Positions 28,429 to 38,075 of a DNA stretch of 64,000 nucleotides are shown here, in pieces; the first letter of the stretch is position 1; every line of letters starts with the position of its first letter. The translations under genes were made by a program, and so were the position numbers. Origin of the DNA: Aquibacillus saliphilus (lineage in GTDB: Bacteria; Bacillota; Bacilli; Bacillales; Amphibacillaceae). The notes under the pieces are model-generated. The model was not told where the DNA came from and made no database searches. It saw only the letters and a list, made by a program, of their open reading frames with translations. The DNA lies in the NCBI RefSeq assembly GCF_020404745.1, contig NZ_JAIZAP010000026.1:1-64000 (forward strand). The letters are read 5' to 3'.

Positions 28429-28460
28429 AAAAAGCTGATGCAACAAGCATCAGCTTTTTA
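28429..28460. terminator. Bidirectional terminator dmkB / yabR
   Basis: AAAAAGCTGATGC - AACAA - GCATCAGCTTTTT. The hairpin has A and T runs on either side and sits between convergent dmkB (plus) and yabR (minus). Confidence 0.92.
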
Positions 28461-28522
28461 CTTTACATTATTAGTAACTAAGGCATTTTGATTATGCATA
28501 GTCCGCTAATAGACAGCAAGTT

Positions 28523-28939
28523 TTATCCTTTCTTAGCACCCCGTCCTCCACGTTTAGATTCAGTTTGTTTCTTTAAAGATGCTAGACGATCTTCAGAGTC
28601 TTTGAGGAAACGGTTCATTTTTGCTTCAAAATTTTCTGGTCGGTCACCACCACGAGTATTACTTTTCGGGTTGCTTTTACGACGTCCAGCGTTAGGATTT
28701 GGATTATCTTTCGCTTTTTTAATAGATAATCCAATTTTTCCATCTTTCTCAACATTAATGACTTTAACTGTTACTTGATCGCCAACGCTAAAGTGTTCAT
28801 TAATATCCTTAACGTAGTTATCCGCAACTTCACTAATATGAACTAATCCTGTTGAACCACCCGGTAGCTCAACAAATGCTCCAAAATTAGTAATACCTGT
28901 TACCTTACCCTGCAACTTGCTGCCTACTTCGATTGACAT
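28523..28939 (-). CDS. yabR: S1 RNA-binding domain protein (YabR-like)
   Basis: 138 residues: one S1 domain (1-75; SKLQGKVTGITNFGAFVELPGGSTGLVHISEVA) and a basic, charged tail. Binds RNA; B. subtilis YabR belongs to the general stress S1 proteins. RBS AAGGAGGAG. It resumes the conserved order after the EET block, with divIC next upstream. Confidence 0.92.
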   Translation of the reverse strand: MSIEVGSKLQGKVTGITNFGAFVELPGGSTGLVHISEVADNYVKDINEHFSVGDQVTVKVINVEKDGKIGLSIKKAKDNPNPNAGRRKSNPKSNTRGGDRPENFEAKMNRFLKDSEDRLASLKKQTESKRGGRGAKKG

Positions 28940-29108
28940 AAAAACAATGCTCCTCCTTGTTATTTTACAAAACTTGGCTAATCGCCAAGGATCTTATATG
29001 GCATGGTGAAAGGATAAATTTTTATACCATCCTCGTCTTATACGAGCGATAATAGGATAATAAAAATATGTCCTTTCTATATATTATATATAAGCAGTCA
29101 AAAGCGTG

Positions 29109-29489
29109 TCAATAAGACGGATCTTCTTCGGGAAGTTTAAAAATTAATTCTCCTTCTTTAGAAAAGAAATAATTAGTCCGTGCGATTTCGAGTACGTAAT
29201 CCTCATCATTCAACAACTGAATTTCTTGTTCTAAATTTTTTTCTTCCTTTTCAAGGGAAGTCATTTTTTCTTCAAGTTGGTCGTATTTTTCTTGTTTCTC
29301 AGTATATAATGCTCGTTGATTTAAATTATAAGCAATAATGCTACCTAACGTAATCATTAACAGTAAAACAAATAGCACTAGACGTCGATATAGACGTTTC
29401 TTTTTCTTCATTTGTCTTTCCTGATAAGCATCATATTGTTTTACATAATTTGATTCTATTTTTGCTATTTTTCTTTCCTTTCTAGACAC
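29109..29489 (-). CDS. divIC: Cell division protein DivIC
   Basis: 126 residues, one membrane helix (about 35-52) and an extracellular coiled coil (about 58-95) that binds FtsL and DivIB in the division complex. GTG start at 29489, chosen because AAAGGAGGT lies 8 bases before it and the length matches the 125 residues of B. subtilis; an upstream ATG lies in yabQ and has no RBS. Seven bases after the yabQ stop. Confidence 0.93.
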   Translation of the reverse strand: MSRKERKIAKIESNYVKQYDAYQERQMKKKKRLYRRLVLFVLLLMITLGSIIAYNLNQRALYTEKQEKYDQLEEKMTSLEKEEKNLEQEIQLLNDEDYVLEIARTNYFFSKEGELIFKLPEEDPSY

Positions 29490-29496
29490 CGACAGT

Positions 29497-30096
29497 CTAC
29501 CTCCTTTTGCTTTTGATCCCACTCCACCATTTTCTTAATATATTCTTTATTTTACTATAAAATCCTGCTAATTGTTTAAAATATTTTTTGATAGGTTTAG
29601 GTGTGAGAAACCAAATAAGAACAAAGGTTAATTTAACTGGGTACCATAATATCTTTAGGATTAGCCACATCAACCATAGCAAAACACCCCAAATCCAAAT
29701 GAGCAAAAAAATAATGAACTGAACTAATTTTTTTACCGGTCTAACGATTAGAACTTGTACTAAACGGTAGAAAAAATAATAGATCCAAATAATTGTGGAA
29801 ATTAATCCTTCTAATAGCCGCCTATACAGACTCTCAAATAAACTCTTATAGGCAGCATAGCCACACAACAAGGCTAGAAGAATATAGAAGCGTAAATTCC
29901 CTTGGTTTACTAAATATAATAGATAGAACAAAATCAGTGTTTGTAGTAACCAAAAACAAATTTCTATAACATAGGGGAAAATCTTGCGCCTTTTCCAATA
30001 AAATTCAAATCTACGAAATGTATCTACTGATGCACCTAAATATATACCTCCAATTATCATGGCGATAATAGTTAGAAATTGAGTTGAAAGTGTCAT
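29497..30096 (-). CDS. yabQ: Spore cortex biosynthesis protein YabQ
   Basis: 199 residues, mostly hydrophobic with about five membrane segments and a basic tail. In B. subtilis YabQ sits in the outer forespore membrane and is needed for cortex formation. Start overlaps the yabP stop by 4 bases. Identified by the order rqcP-yabP-yabQ-divIC and hydropathy more than by motif. Confidence 0.9.
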   Translation of the reverse strand: MTLSTQFLTIIAMIIGGIYLGASVDTFRRFEFYWKRRKIFPYVIEICFWLLQTLILFYLLYLVNQGNLRFYILLALLCGYAAYKSLFESLYRRLLEGLISTIIWIYYFFYRLVQVLIVRPVKKLVQFIIFLLIWIWGVLLWLMWLILKILWYPVKLTFVLIWFLTPKPIKKYFKQLAGFYSKIKNILRKWWSGIKSKRR

Positions 30097-30392
30097 TTAA
30101 ACAGCTTGCTAAATAATCCTTTAGCCTTCTCCCCATGGTTTTCATCCAAGTAAGAAAGCTCATAAATTTTACCTTTAATTGATACATTTCCTTCTCCAAC
30201 ATCCAGATTTTTCATTTGTAGATTTTCACCACGAACAATTAGATAGCCTAAAACGGTTTGCAAAAGAAATTCTTCACTATCAAAACTATCAACTTCCTTT
30301 ACACCACTAATTTCTAGGTTCCTCCTATTATTCATTTTTATATAATGTTCCATCTGTGGTTTAGTAGTAGGATTATTCTCATAATAATTCAT
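30093..30392 (-). CDS. yabP: Sporulation protein YabP
   Basis: 99 residues, soluble YabP/YqfC fold (RNNLEISGVKEVDSFDSEEFLLQT then GYLIVRGENL). Works with YabQ in spore cortex formation, made under mother-cell sigma-E in B. subtilis. RBS AAAGGGAGGG. Translationally coupled to yabQ. Confidence 0.93.
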   Translation of the reverse strand: MNYYENNPTTKPQMEHYIKMNNRRNLEISGVKEVDSFDSEEFLLQTVLGYLIVRGENLQMKNLDVGEGNVSIKGKIYELSYLDENHGEKAKGLFSKLFK

Positions 30393-30489
30393 TTATACAG
30401 CCCTCCCTTTTATCGTTATAACTTATGAAAGGGGGGACAAGTTTAGAACAATATAATAGGTGATTTTTAATATTTGATAGAACTTCACT

Positions 30490-30747
30490 CTACTTTACAG
30501 GTTCTTCCTTTTTCACTATATATAAAGTTGTTGCTTCATCTTTTTTAATTACTTCCCTTATTGAATTAACTTCAATCGTTAACAGTTTTTGACCAAACTG
30601 AATCGTTAACTCATCACCTACGGCAACTATTGAAGAAGCTTTTGCCTTATTACCATTAATAAGTATTCTTCCCTGATCGGCAACTTCTTTGGCAAGTGTA
30701 CGTCTTTTGATTAGTCTAGAAACTTTTAAAAACTTGTCGAGTCTCAT
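30490..30747 (-). CDS. rqcP: S4-domain ribosome-associated quality control protein RqcP
   Basis: 85 residues, an S4 RNA-binding domain (MRLDKFLKVSRLIKRRTLAKEVADQGRILING) related to Hsp15; formerly YabO. Binds the 50S subunit with RqcH to support C-terminal alanine tailing of stalled peptides. Lies between yabN and yabP as in B. subtilis. Confidence 0.94.
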   Translation of the reverse strand: MRLDKFLKVSRLIKRRTLAKEVADQGRILINGNKAKASSIVAVGDELTIQFGQKLLTIEVNSIREVIKKDEATTLYIVKKEEPVK

Positions 30748-30774
30748 TTTAAAACTCCACCCTTCTTTTGTAGA

Positions 30775-32229
30775 TTAGTCTACTTTTTCCTTTTTAGCTT
30801 TATTCCACAAGTCATCTAATTGCTCTAAGGACATCTCTTCCATTGTTACATTTAAATCTTTTACCTTTTCTTCCATATATTGAAACCTTGCTTTGAATTT
30901 AGTATTCGTACGATGAAGTGCCAGTTCCGGATTCATTTTATAATATCTTGCAAGATTTACAATAGCAAATAGGACATCTCCTAGTTCTTTCTCTAATTCT
31001 TGTGACTCTTCTTTAGCTATTGCCTCTTTTACTTCCTCTAGCTCTTCATGAATTTTGTCCCATATTGGATTTGGACTATCCCAATCAAATCCCACTTTAG
31101 CTGCCTTTTTTTGAATTTCTTCTGCTATTAATAATTCTGGTAGTTCATCCGCAATATTATCTAATAGTGACTTTGACTGAACACCTTTTTCTTGTATTTT
31201 TATCTCTTCCCAGTTTACTACAACCTCCTCAGCCGAGTTAGCGCTTTTATCACCAAAAACATGTGGATGTCTACGAATCATTTTATTTGTTAATGTTACT
31301 ATTACGTCATCGATAGTAAAAAATCCTTCATCTTCACCAATTTGACTATGTAACATGACCTGTAATAAAACATCGCCTATTTCCTCTGTCATACCTTCAT
31401 CATCAGACTTATTAACTGCCTCAATAAATTCATAGGCTTCTTCAATCAAATATTTTCTAAGTGATTCATGTGTTTGTTTTTTATCCCACGGGCACCCATT
31501 TGGGCCTCTTAATTGTTCGATGACTTCTTTCAGTCGGTAAAATTGATGATTTAATTGCTGGTCCGTTACAGGCGGTACATATACACTAGTTAAATTGCTT
31601 AACTGTACTGAATGGTCTAGGTCAACTAAAGGAATAGTTATCATTTTTTCTTGGTCACTGCCTACCGCTTCGATAACAGTTATTGGGTGCTCTGGAGACA
31701 AATCCTCTAATAAAGTTAATTTCACTTCCGATGCAACAAAGGTATCATATACTTGGCAAAATACGATATGCTGACGGTATTCCAACTGGTTTCTCTTGAA
31801 ATCAGTTGCATCTAAAAACTGAAAACCATCGATTGGATCAATTCGTAATGCTGTAAATAGATCATCTAAGTAACTCTGTCCCCCAATTAAATTAACCGAA
31901 ACTTCTTTTTGCTCTAAGAGCAATTGAACAGTTTTTTCTGCAAGCATTGGATGTCCCGGAACCGCATAGATAATAGATTTAGCTTTACTCTCAGTAACTA
32001 ATTGCTCGACAATTTTTGCATAAACAGTCTCAAATTGTTCTTGTTGTTCATAGATCGAGTCATAAGAAATAAATGTGACCCCTTCTTTTTGAAGTGATCT
32101 AACAACCGGGTGATCTATTGTCCGAACATAGATAGGTTGTCTTTGATTTATTAATTTCCGGTATATTCCAAGTGGCAATTGATTAATATCACCTGCACCA
32201 AGTCCGATAATTTCAATTGTATTATCCAT
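30775..32229 (-). CDS. yabN: Tetrapyrrole methylase / MazG pyrophosphohydrolase fusion (YabN)
   Basis: 484 residues, a two-domain fusion: N-terminal tetrapyrrole methylase fold (EIIGLGAGDINQLPLG; about 1-215) and C-terminal MazG NTP pyrophosphohydrolase (about 230-480) with duplicated EExxE...D motifs (EEAYEFIEAV, EEIGDVLLQ; EELEEVKEAI, KELGDVLFA). Likely sanitises nucleotides. ATG 32229 follows GAAGGAGATG. Four bases separate it from the preceding flippase gene. Confidence 0.94.
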   Translation of the reverse strand: MDNTIEIIGLGAGDINQLPLGIYRKLINQRQPIYVRTIDHPVVRSLQKEGVTFISYDSIYEQQEQFETVYAKIVEQLVTESKAKSIIYAVPGHPMLAEKTVQLLLEQKEVSVNLIGGQSYLDDLFTALRIDPIDGFQFLDATDFKRNQLEYRQHIVFCQVYDTFVASEVKLTLLEDLSPEHPITVIEAVGSDQEKMITIPLVDLDHSVQLSNLTSVYVPPVTDQQLNHQFYRLKEVIEQLRGPNGCPWDKKQTHESLRKYLIEEAYEFIEAVNKSDDEGMTEEIGDVLLQVMLHSQIGEDEGFFTIDDVIVTLTNKMIRRHPHVFGDKSANSAEEVVVNWEEIKIQEKGVQSKSLLDNIADELPELLIAEEIQKKAAKVGFDWDSPNPIWDKIHEELEEVKEAIAKEESQELEKELGDVLFAIVNLARYYKMNPELALHRTNTKFKARFQYMEEKVKDLNVTMEEMSLEQLDDLWNKAKKEKVD

Positions 32230-32233
32230 ATCA

Positions 32234-33820
32234 TCATCTCCTTCGATTTTTGAATGCAACTATTGTCTCACCATAGGGAAAAGCTCTTAACTCCTCCTCA
32301 TTAAACCCATCCCATTTAACTAATAAACCTAGATAAATTATTGCACCTAGGATACTAACGAGTAAAACGAATCCTAAATAATCAAAACGAGTCGTTATCC
32401 CAGCTAACTTGAATACAAATTGGTTCATTGCAACTAAAAATAAAATTAATATTGATGTAGCCATTAGAAAAGGTTTACTCTTTATTACAAATAGCTTTGT
32501 ATCTGGCAAAACTTTTTTTAATCGATGTACATTTAGGATTAGTACAATGAACACACTAAAGACGGTTGCAAATGCACTGCCTGTAATGCTGTATAATGGA
32601 ACTAACCAAGCGTTTAACAACCACTTGACCAATAATCCAACCATTACAAAAAAAGCTGTATGGTACACATAGCCTAGCCCTTGTAAAATTGAGGCCGTTG
32701 TTATAATAAGAGAACTAAATAAAATCGCAAGTGACAAAACCTGAAGACTAGTACTACCTTGGTCACTTTGAAATAATAATATGTTTGCATGTGGAAAGAT
32801 TCCGATCAAGCCTACAGTCGCTCCAACTGAGATATATAAACTAAACTTAAACGCACTTTGAATATGTGATTTAAATTCACTCGGAAACTGCGCTAATCTA
32901 TTTTTGGTAATTGTCGGGATAATGGCCAATGCCAATGATGATCCAAGTACAGTTCCCAGTTGTATTAACGGTTGGCCTCTGTCAAAAATACCTTTCCATA
33001 TCTTTGCTTCGTCTATTTTTAAACCATAATTTACCAGATTAGGAATTAAAGTGAATGCATCTGAAAATTGAAGTAATAGTAAAAGCATGTGATTAATACT
33101 AATTAAAAAACCATAGACCACAATTGTCTTTAAATAATAGATCCAATTAAAAGAATAGCGCTTATTTCCAAAGGGTTTTTGTTTGTACCAAATATAGAGA
33201 AGAACTAGACCAGCAATTGATGCACCTACAATTGTACCAAGCGCTGCACCTGTTCCAATTAAATACAGGTCGTTTCCCTGTTTCACTAAAATCACTGCAG
33301 AAAATAATATAATTGTTACTCGTACCACTTGTTCAATGATTTGTGATACTGCTGTTGGCTTCATATTATTTAGACCCTGAAATACACCTCGAATTATTGA
33401 GGTGAACGGTATAAACAAGTAAGCCATTGCAGCAACTTGCAAAGGACCTTCTAATTTAGAATCGCCCATTAATGATGCTATTAATCCTGCATTGATATAA
33501 ATACTAAAAAAGAGTATTACATTGATTAAACATAGAATGCTAAAAATTGGCAAGTAAAACGAAGATACAGCTATGTTATAACCCTTATCTCTTTGTTGTG
33601 CAACAAGTTTGGAAACTGCTGTTGGAAATCCATATAAAGATAGCATTAGTGCAATGCCTAAAAACGGATAAATTTGTTGATAAATATAAAAACCCAGATC
33701 CCCTGTTATATTTTGCAGTGGAATCCGGTATCCTGCACTAAGTACTTTACTTAACAATCCAGTAAATGTAAGTAGTAATGCACCCTTTAACACATGTTTT
33801 GTTGTCTGTTCATTCTGCAT
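32234..33820 (-). CDS. MOP-superfamily flippase (SpoVB/MurJ-like, YabM)
   Basis: 528 residues, 14 predicted membrane helices, polysaccharide/lipid II exporter family. In B. subtilis yabM (murJ-like paralogue) holds this place between spoVT and yabN. Probably moves a lipid-linked cell wall or spore precursor, but the cargo is not shown. Starts a five-gene unit running to yabQ/divIC. Confidence 0.88.
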   Translation of the reverse strand: MQNEQTTKHVLKGALLLTFTGLLSKVLSAGYRIPLQNITGDLGFYIYQQIYPFLGIALMLSLYGFPTAVSKLVAQQRDKGYNIAVSSFYLPIFSILCLINVILFFSIYINAGLIASLMGDSKLEGPLQVAAMAYLFIPFTSIIRGVFQGLNNMKPTAVSQIIEQVVRVTIILFSAVILVKQGNDLYLIGTGAALGTIVGASIAGLVLLYIWYKQKPFGNKRYSFNWIYYLKTIVVYGFLISINHMLLLLLQFSDAFTLIPNLVNYGLKIDEAKIWKGIFDRGQPLIQLGTVLGSSLALAIIPTITKNRLAQFPSEFKSHIQSAFKFSLYISVGATVGLIGIFPHANILLFQSDQGSTSLQVLSLAILFSSLIITTASILQGLGYVYHTAFFVMVGLLVKWLLNAWLVPLYSITGSAFATVFSVFIVLILNVHRLKKVLPDTKLFVIKSKPFLMATSILILFLVAMNQFVFKLAGITTRFDYLGFVLLVSILGAIIYLGLLVKWDGFNEEELRAFPYGETIVAFKNRRR

Positions 33821-33902
33821 TATGTACGCCTTTCTTTTCGTGTAACAGCTTGTTTCTTTTTCTACAATTAATGATATTATATCACATTAAAAATAGATGT
33901 AG

Positions 33903-34080
33903 AAAAGCATAGGCGCCTTGCTCACCCCCGACAAGCTTAAGTCAAGCCTCTCTCCCTTTAGTTCTTTGCGGGCAGAGAGGACTTGGATGAACACCTCAGG
34001 CGGGATAGGAACGGGGGATTAACATGGCACAATCCTGTTATTAGTTATCTACATTTATCTACATGGTAACCATTTTATAG
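33903..34080 (+). repeat. Dispersed intergenic repeat, family 1 (copy B, longest)
   Basis: Starts AAAAGCATAGGCGCCTTG, continues ACCCCCGACAAGCTTAAGTC, a hairpin (GCCTCTCTCCC / GCAGAGAGG), CTCAGGCGGG, and ends TATCTACATGG...CCATTTTATAG. The first half looks like the cruciform-type Bacillus repeats with GCCCCGACAAGC. It ends 18 bases before the ptsG terminator hairpin and fills most of the 316-base gap. Confidence 0.7.
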
Positions 34081-34097
34081 TTTTCTTAACAATTTAA

Positions 34098-34132
34098 AAG
34101 CCTCCTTTACACCATGGTGTAAAGGAGGCTTT
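34098..34132 (-). terminator. Terminator after ptsG
   Basis: Perfect stem AAGCCTCCTTTACACC / GGTGTAAAGGAGGCTT, 16 bases each arm, directly after the ptsG stop. Confidence 0.93.
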
Positions 34133-34136
34133 CTTT

Positions 34137-36080
34137 TTATTTAATCTCTATAATATTGGAATCATTTTGATTCACTTTGTCTGCGGCTTTAACTTGTACA
34201 GTCTGCCCCTCTTGTAAATTTGTAAAAATCACTGGAGTAATTGTCGAAGTCGCGTGCTCTGAAATATAATCAAGATCAATTTCCATTAATACCTGACCTT
34301 GTTTAATCTCATCGCCTTCTTCAACTTTGGCTGTAAATCCTTCACCTTTTAAGTTAACTGTGTCTATACCAATATGAATTAGAATCTCCATACCATTTTC
34401 TGCTTCAATTCCAATTGCATGTTTAGTAGGAAATACATTTAGTATTTTACCATTAACAGGCGCGACAATTTCGCCGACCTCTGGTTCAATGGCGAAACCA
34501 TCACCCATCATCTTCTGTGAAAATACTTGATCTGGAACTTCACTAATAGGCAAAATCTTACCTGTTGCAGGACTAACAAAATTAAGATCACCTTCAAGCT
34601 TTGGTGCTTCGGTATTCTTTTCTTTAGGGTCCTGTTTCTTAGTACGAGGTGTTTTCCCGCTAATAATATCTTGAATTTGACCCTTAATTGAATCTGAGGC
34701 TGGACCGAATATAGCCTGAATATTGTTGCCTACTTCCATAACCCCTGATGCACCTAGTTGTTTGAGGCGCTTCTTATCTACATTACTTTTATCGTCTACT
34801 GAGACCCTTAACCTTGTGATACAAGCATCAAGATGAGTTATATTTTCCTTTCCTCCCAAGCTTTCTAAAATGTCATATGGAAGGTCGCCTGCTTCTTTAC
34901 CATTTTCACTTTCAGAATCCGAATCCTCATCATCTTCTCGACCTGGTGTTCCTAAGTTCCATTTTCTAATTGCAAAACGGAATCCAAAGTAGTAAAGGAA
35001 TGCAAATGCGATACCTACCGGAATAACCATCCATGCGTTTGTTGATAATCCCCAGTAAAGAACGTAATCAATAAAACCACCTGAGAATGTAAACCCTGCT
35101 TTTACATTTAGTAAATCCATTACAACAAATGAAAATCCTGCAAAAACAGCGTGAATTAAGAATAACACTGGTGCTACAAATAGAAATGCAAATTCAATTG
35201 GTTCTGTAATACCAGTTAAGAAAGATGTTAGTGCAGCAGAAGCCATGATTCCGCCAACCTTTGCTTTGTTTTCTGGTTTGGCTTCATGGTAAATTGCTAG
35301 TGCTGCAGCTGGTAAACCAAATAACATGAACGGGAATAATCCAGCCATAAATGTTCCTGCTGTTGGATCGCCAGCAAAATAACGAGTCATATCTCCTTTA
35401 ACTGTCTCTCCTGCATCATTAACAAACGTACCAAATTCATACCAGAATGGTTGATAGAAAATATGATGCAAACCAAATGGAATTAACGCACGTTGACCAA
35501 AACCAAAAATAAATGCTGCTACAGTTGATCCTGTTTCTGTAGCAAGTACAGAAAACCAGTCAATCACATCTTGAATTGGTGGCCAAACAAAAACGAATAT
35601 CATTCCTAATACAACACCTGTTGCAGCTGTTATGATTGGAACAAAACGCTTACCTGCAAAGAAACCTAAAAACTGTGGTAATTTTATGTCATAGAACCGT
35701 TTGTAGAGGATTGATGCGGTAATACCCATAATAATACCGCCAAAAACACCCATTTGTAAGGTGGTCATCCCTAGCATTTCAACAGTTTCGACACCTCTTG
35801 CTTCGGCCATAATACCGAGTGTTACATTCATAGTTAAAAATCCAATAACTGATGCCAAACCGGCTACTCCATCGCCATCAGATAGTCCGATAGCTACACC
35901 AATAGCAAACAGTAAAGGTAAATTATCAAATATAATTCCACCAGCTTGAGCCATTATTGCAATATCAAAGACATTTTCATGACCCAAACCAAGTAACAAC
36001 CCAGCAGCTGGTAAGACTGATACTGGTAGCATTAATGCACGACCAACACGCTGTAATAAACCAAAGGCTTTTTTAAACAT
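34137..36080 (-). CDS. ptsG: PTS glucose-specific enzyme IICBA
   Basis: Imports and phosphorylates glucose. 647 residues: EIIC with about ten membrane helices (1-375), EIIB (about 395-475) with phospho-Cys in DACITRLRV, a linker rich in K, E and P, and EIIA (about 500-640) with phospho-His in [11 protein letters not shown]. Full fused C-B-A order like B. subtilis PtsG. Preceded by a long terminator/antiterminator leader and by glcT, so it is induced by glucose through GlcT. ptsH and ptsI are not beside it. Confidence 0.96.
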   Translation of the reverse strand: MFKKAFGLLQRVGRALMLPVSVLPAAGLLLGLGHENVFDIAIMAQAGGIIFDNLPLLFAIGVAIGLSDGDGVAGLASVIGFLTMNVTLGIMAEARGVETVEMLGMTTLQMGVFGGIIMGITASILYKRFYDIKLPQFLGFFAGKRFVPIITAATGVVLGMIFVFVWPPIQDVIDWFSVLATETGSTVAAFIFGFGQRALIPFGLHHIFYQPFWYEFGTFVNDAGETVKGDMTRYFAGDPTAGTFMAGLFPFMLFGLPAAALAIYHEAKPENKAKVGGIMASAALTSFLTGITEPIEFAFLFVAPVLFLIHAVFAGFSFVVMDLLNVKAGFTFSGGFIDYVLYWGLSTNAWMVIPVGIAFAFLYYFGFRFAIRKWNLGTPGREDDEDSDSESENGKEAGDLPYDILESLGGKENITHLDACITRLRVSVDDKSNVDKKRLKQLGASGVMEVGNNIQAIFGPASDSIKGQIQDIISGKTPRTKKQDPKEKNTEAPKLEGDLNFVSPATGKILPISEVPDQVFSQKMMGDGFAIEPEVGEIVAPVNGKILNVFPTKHAIGIEAENGMEILIHIGIDTVNLKGEGFTAKVEEGDEIKQGQVLMEIDLDYISEHATSTITPVIFTNLQEGQTVQVKAADKVNQNDSNIIEIK

Positions 36081-36152
36081 AGTAGTTCCCTCCTGAATAA
36101 GTGAATTTGTAGAAGTTGTATAGCGTTAGCTTTAGAATCTTGTCCAATAAAA

Positions 36153-36236
36153 AAAGACATGAGTAGTAAAGATTTTTATAGTTACCATTAGGATATACTT
36201 GTCCCTTATGATAACCAGAAAATCTCTAAATACTCA
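36153..36236 (-). promoter_or_regulatory. GlcT-responsive antiterminator/terminator in the ptsG leader
   Basis: On the minus strand CATGAGTA...AGATTTT pairs with AAAATCT...TACTCATG, followed by TTTTTTTATT: an intrinsic terminator between glcT and ptsG with an internal arm (TGGTTATCATAAGG / CCTAATGGTAACTA) that can form an alternative RAT-type hairpin. This is the layout of BglG/GlcT-controlled PTS leaders. Confidence 0.75.
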
Positions 36237-36261
36237 TGCCTGATCGAGTCAGTAACACGTA

Positions 36262-37104
36262 CTAGAATTTATTGGTTAACCGCTGTAGATGAATGGTTAA
36301 ATACAACGCCTCTGTTTCATCTACCGGTCTATTTAATTGCTTCTGCATGACCTTAATTAACTTCCAAGCAAGATTATAACACACAGGATAAGTTATTTTC
36401 AACATTTCTGCTAAACTTTTTTGATCACCTAGTTGTTCCCCGTGATGTGCTCGATCAATTGCCCGATGAAGATGTTGTACTAACCTATTATAGTCTACTT
36501 GACCTTTTTGTAAATGAATCCCTAGATTTTCCTCAATTACTTCAATCATCATTGAAATAATTTTATGATGTTGATTTATATCGTTAATCGACTTATCAGT
36601 AACTGCACTGTGAATGTGAAGTGCGATAAAGCCGACCTCACCAACTGGAAATGGTAACCCCAGCCTTTTTTCAATTTTAGCCACTACTTGCTCTGATACC
36701 TGAAACTCTTTCGGATATAATGACTCTATTTCAAGCAGAAATGGATTGGAAAATTGCATGCTTTTTTTTAATCGATTTATTGCAAATGCAATGTGGTCTG
36801 TTAATGCAACGTGAATATGTTCGTTAAGTTCAGTTCCCATGCTATCCTCAATGAAAACCATAATATCATTCATAAAATCAATAAGATCTTTATCTATATA
36901 AGACAGCAAATTTACATATTGCTCTTTTTCTTTTTCATCTTTTAACAAAAATGTCTTATCAGCCTTGTCAAAGGGAACACAGTCACCATTTTTTTTATCA
37001 AAACCTATACCTTTACCAATGATAACAACTTCTTTATGTATTGGATGTTCTGCAATTATGACATTATTATTCAATACCTTGTTTACAGTTAATTTTTGTT
37101 CCAT
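36262..37104 (-). CDS. glcT: Transcription antiterminator of the BglG/GlcT family
   Basis: 280 residues: N-terminal RNA-binding CAT domain (1-57, KVLNNNVIIAEH), then two PTS regulation domains PRD1 (about 65-170) and PRD2 (about 175-280) with the His residues targeted by PTS phosphorylation (HIHVALTDH, HLHRAIDRAHHGE, LTIHLQRL). Binds the nascent ptsG leader to stop termination when glucose is present. Adjacent to ptsG; together a unit inserted between yabM and spoVT. Confidence 0.94.
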   Translation of the reverse strand: MEQKLTVNKVLNNNVIIAEHPIHKEVVIIGKGIGFDKKNGDCVPFDKADKTFLLKDEKEKEQYVNLLSYIDKDLIDFMNDIMVFIEDSMGTELNEHIHVALTDHIAFAINRLKKSMQFSNPFLLEIESLYPKEFQVSEQVVAKIEKRLGLPFPVGEVGFIALHIHSAVTDKSINDINQHHKIISMMIEVIEENLGIHLQKGQVDYNRLVQHLHRAIDRAHHGEQLGDQKSLAEMLKITYPVCYNLAWKLIKVMQKQLNRPVDETEALYLTIHLQRLTNKF

Positions 37105-37145
37105 ACTGAGCCTCTCTCACAACTATCATAAATTATCTATGTTAG

Positions 37146-37208
37146 TCAATTTCATAATACTGTCTATATACGGATGACGTTGCTGCATTAGGTAATTTTG
37201 AAATTGAT
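37146..37208. repeat. Palindromic intergenic repeat, family 2 (copy 4, shortened)
   Basis: TCAATTTCATAATACTG ... GGATGACGTTGCTGCATTAGGTAATTTTGAAATTGATTC: reverse orientation relative to the 19000 copy, with one inner arm lost. Lies upstream of glcT. Confidence 0.65.
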
Positions 37209-37295
37209 TCATGTAATATCCTATATTCATAATTGCTTTTTTACAAGTTATACCACTCTGACAGGAAAATTTCAGTTTATTGTTATCAATCAAAA

Positions 37296-37345
37296 GGGCT
37301 GACATACAGCGGATAAGTTTCCTGCTTACGTCAACCCAAAACCCC
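37296..37345 (-). terminator. Terminator after spoVT
   Basis: GGGTTGAC / GTCAGCCC stem with a long loop, followed by TTTTG on the minus strand, after the spoVT stop. Moderate quality. Confidence 0.65.
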
Positions 37346-37357
37346 TTTTATATTTAG

Positions 37358-37891
37358 TTACTCCATTTGCCTAGCCAAGAAACTTGCAGCTGTTTCAACG
37401 GCTTTTTCTTCAACGGCTCCTAGCTTATTTTCCTTAGACATGATCATAACACACCCAATTGGATCGCCATTTGCAATGATAGGACTGAGTACATAAGATG
37501 CTAACTTTTCTTCATTGCCATCAACAATTTCAACTGTGATTTCCTCTGTCTCTGAGAGAGCAGAGCGTTCATCCATTGCCTTTTCCATTTGTTTCCCAAT
37601 ATTTTTTCCTAAATAATCTTTCTTGGATTCTCCTGAGATAGCGATAAATTCATCTCGATCACAGATGAGCACCGGTGATCCTAAGGAATCAAATAATGCA
37701 TCGGCATATTCTTTCGCAAAATCACCCAATTCACTAATAGGAGAATATTTCTTTAAAATTACTTCACCATCTCGGTCAACAAATATTTCTAAGGGATCCC
37801 CTTCACGAATGCGTAATGTTCTTCTAATCTCTTTTGGAATAACTACCCTACCCAAATCATCAATTCGACGTACTATTCCTGTTGCCTTCAT
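37358..37891 (-). CDS. spoVT: Stage V sporulation protein T
   Basis: AbrB-type transcription regulator of forespore sigma-G genes. 177 residues: N-terminal SpoVT-AbrB swapped-hairpin DNA-binding domain (MKATGIVRRIDDLGRVVIPKEIRRTL) and C-terminal GAF domain (about 60-177). Start at ATG 37891 gives the family length; a longer in-frame ATG 16 codons upstream has no match. The N-terminus closely resembles that of abrB at 57258. Confidence 0.97.
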   Translation of the reverse strand: MKATGIVRRIDDLGRVVIPKEIRRTLRIREGDPLEIFVDRDGEVILKKYSPISELGDFAKEYADALFDSLGSPVLICDRDEFIAISGESKKDYLGKNIGKQMEKAMDERSALSETEEITVEIVDGNEEKLASYVLSPIIANGDPIGCVMIMSKENKLGAVEEKAVETAASFLARQME

Positions 37892-38075
37892 TCTGCATAG
37901 CCTACCTTTCTTTGATGATCTTCCTGATTCTGTTTCCACAATTGATATGTAAAAGCAGATATAACCAGTTGTGGGTATTAGTATAAATCACACAGTTAGA
38001 AGCTATACATTGATTTAATTATTTTCTAATTAAGTCAAATTAATAATTGCAATAGTAGATTGGCTGAATAGGTAA

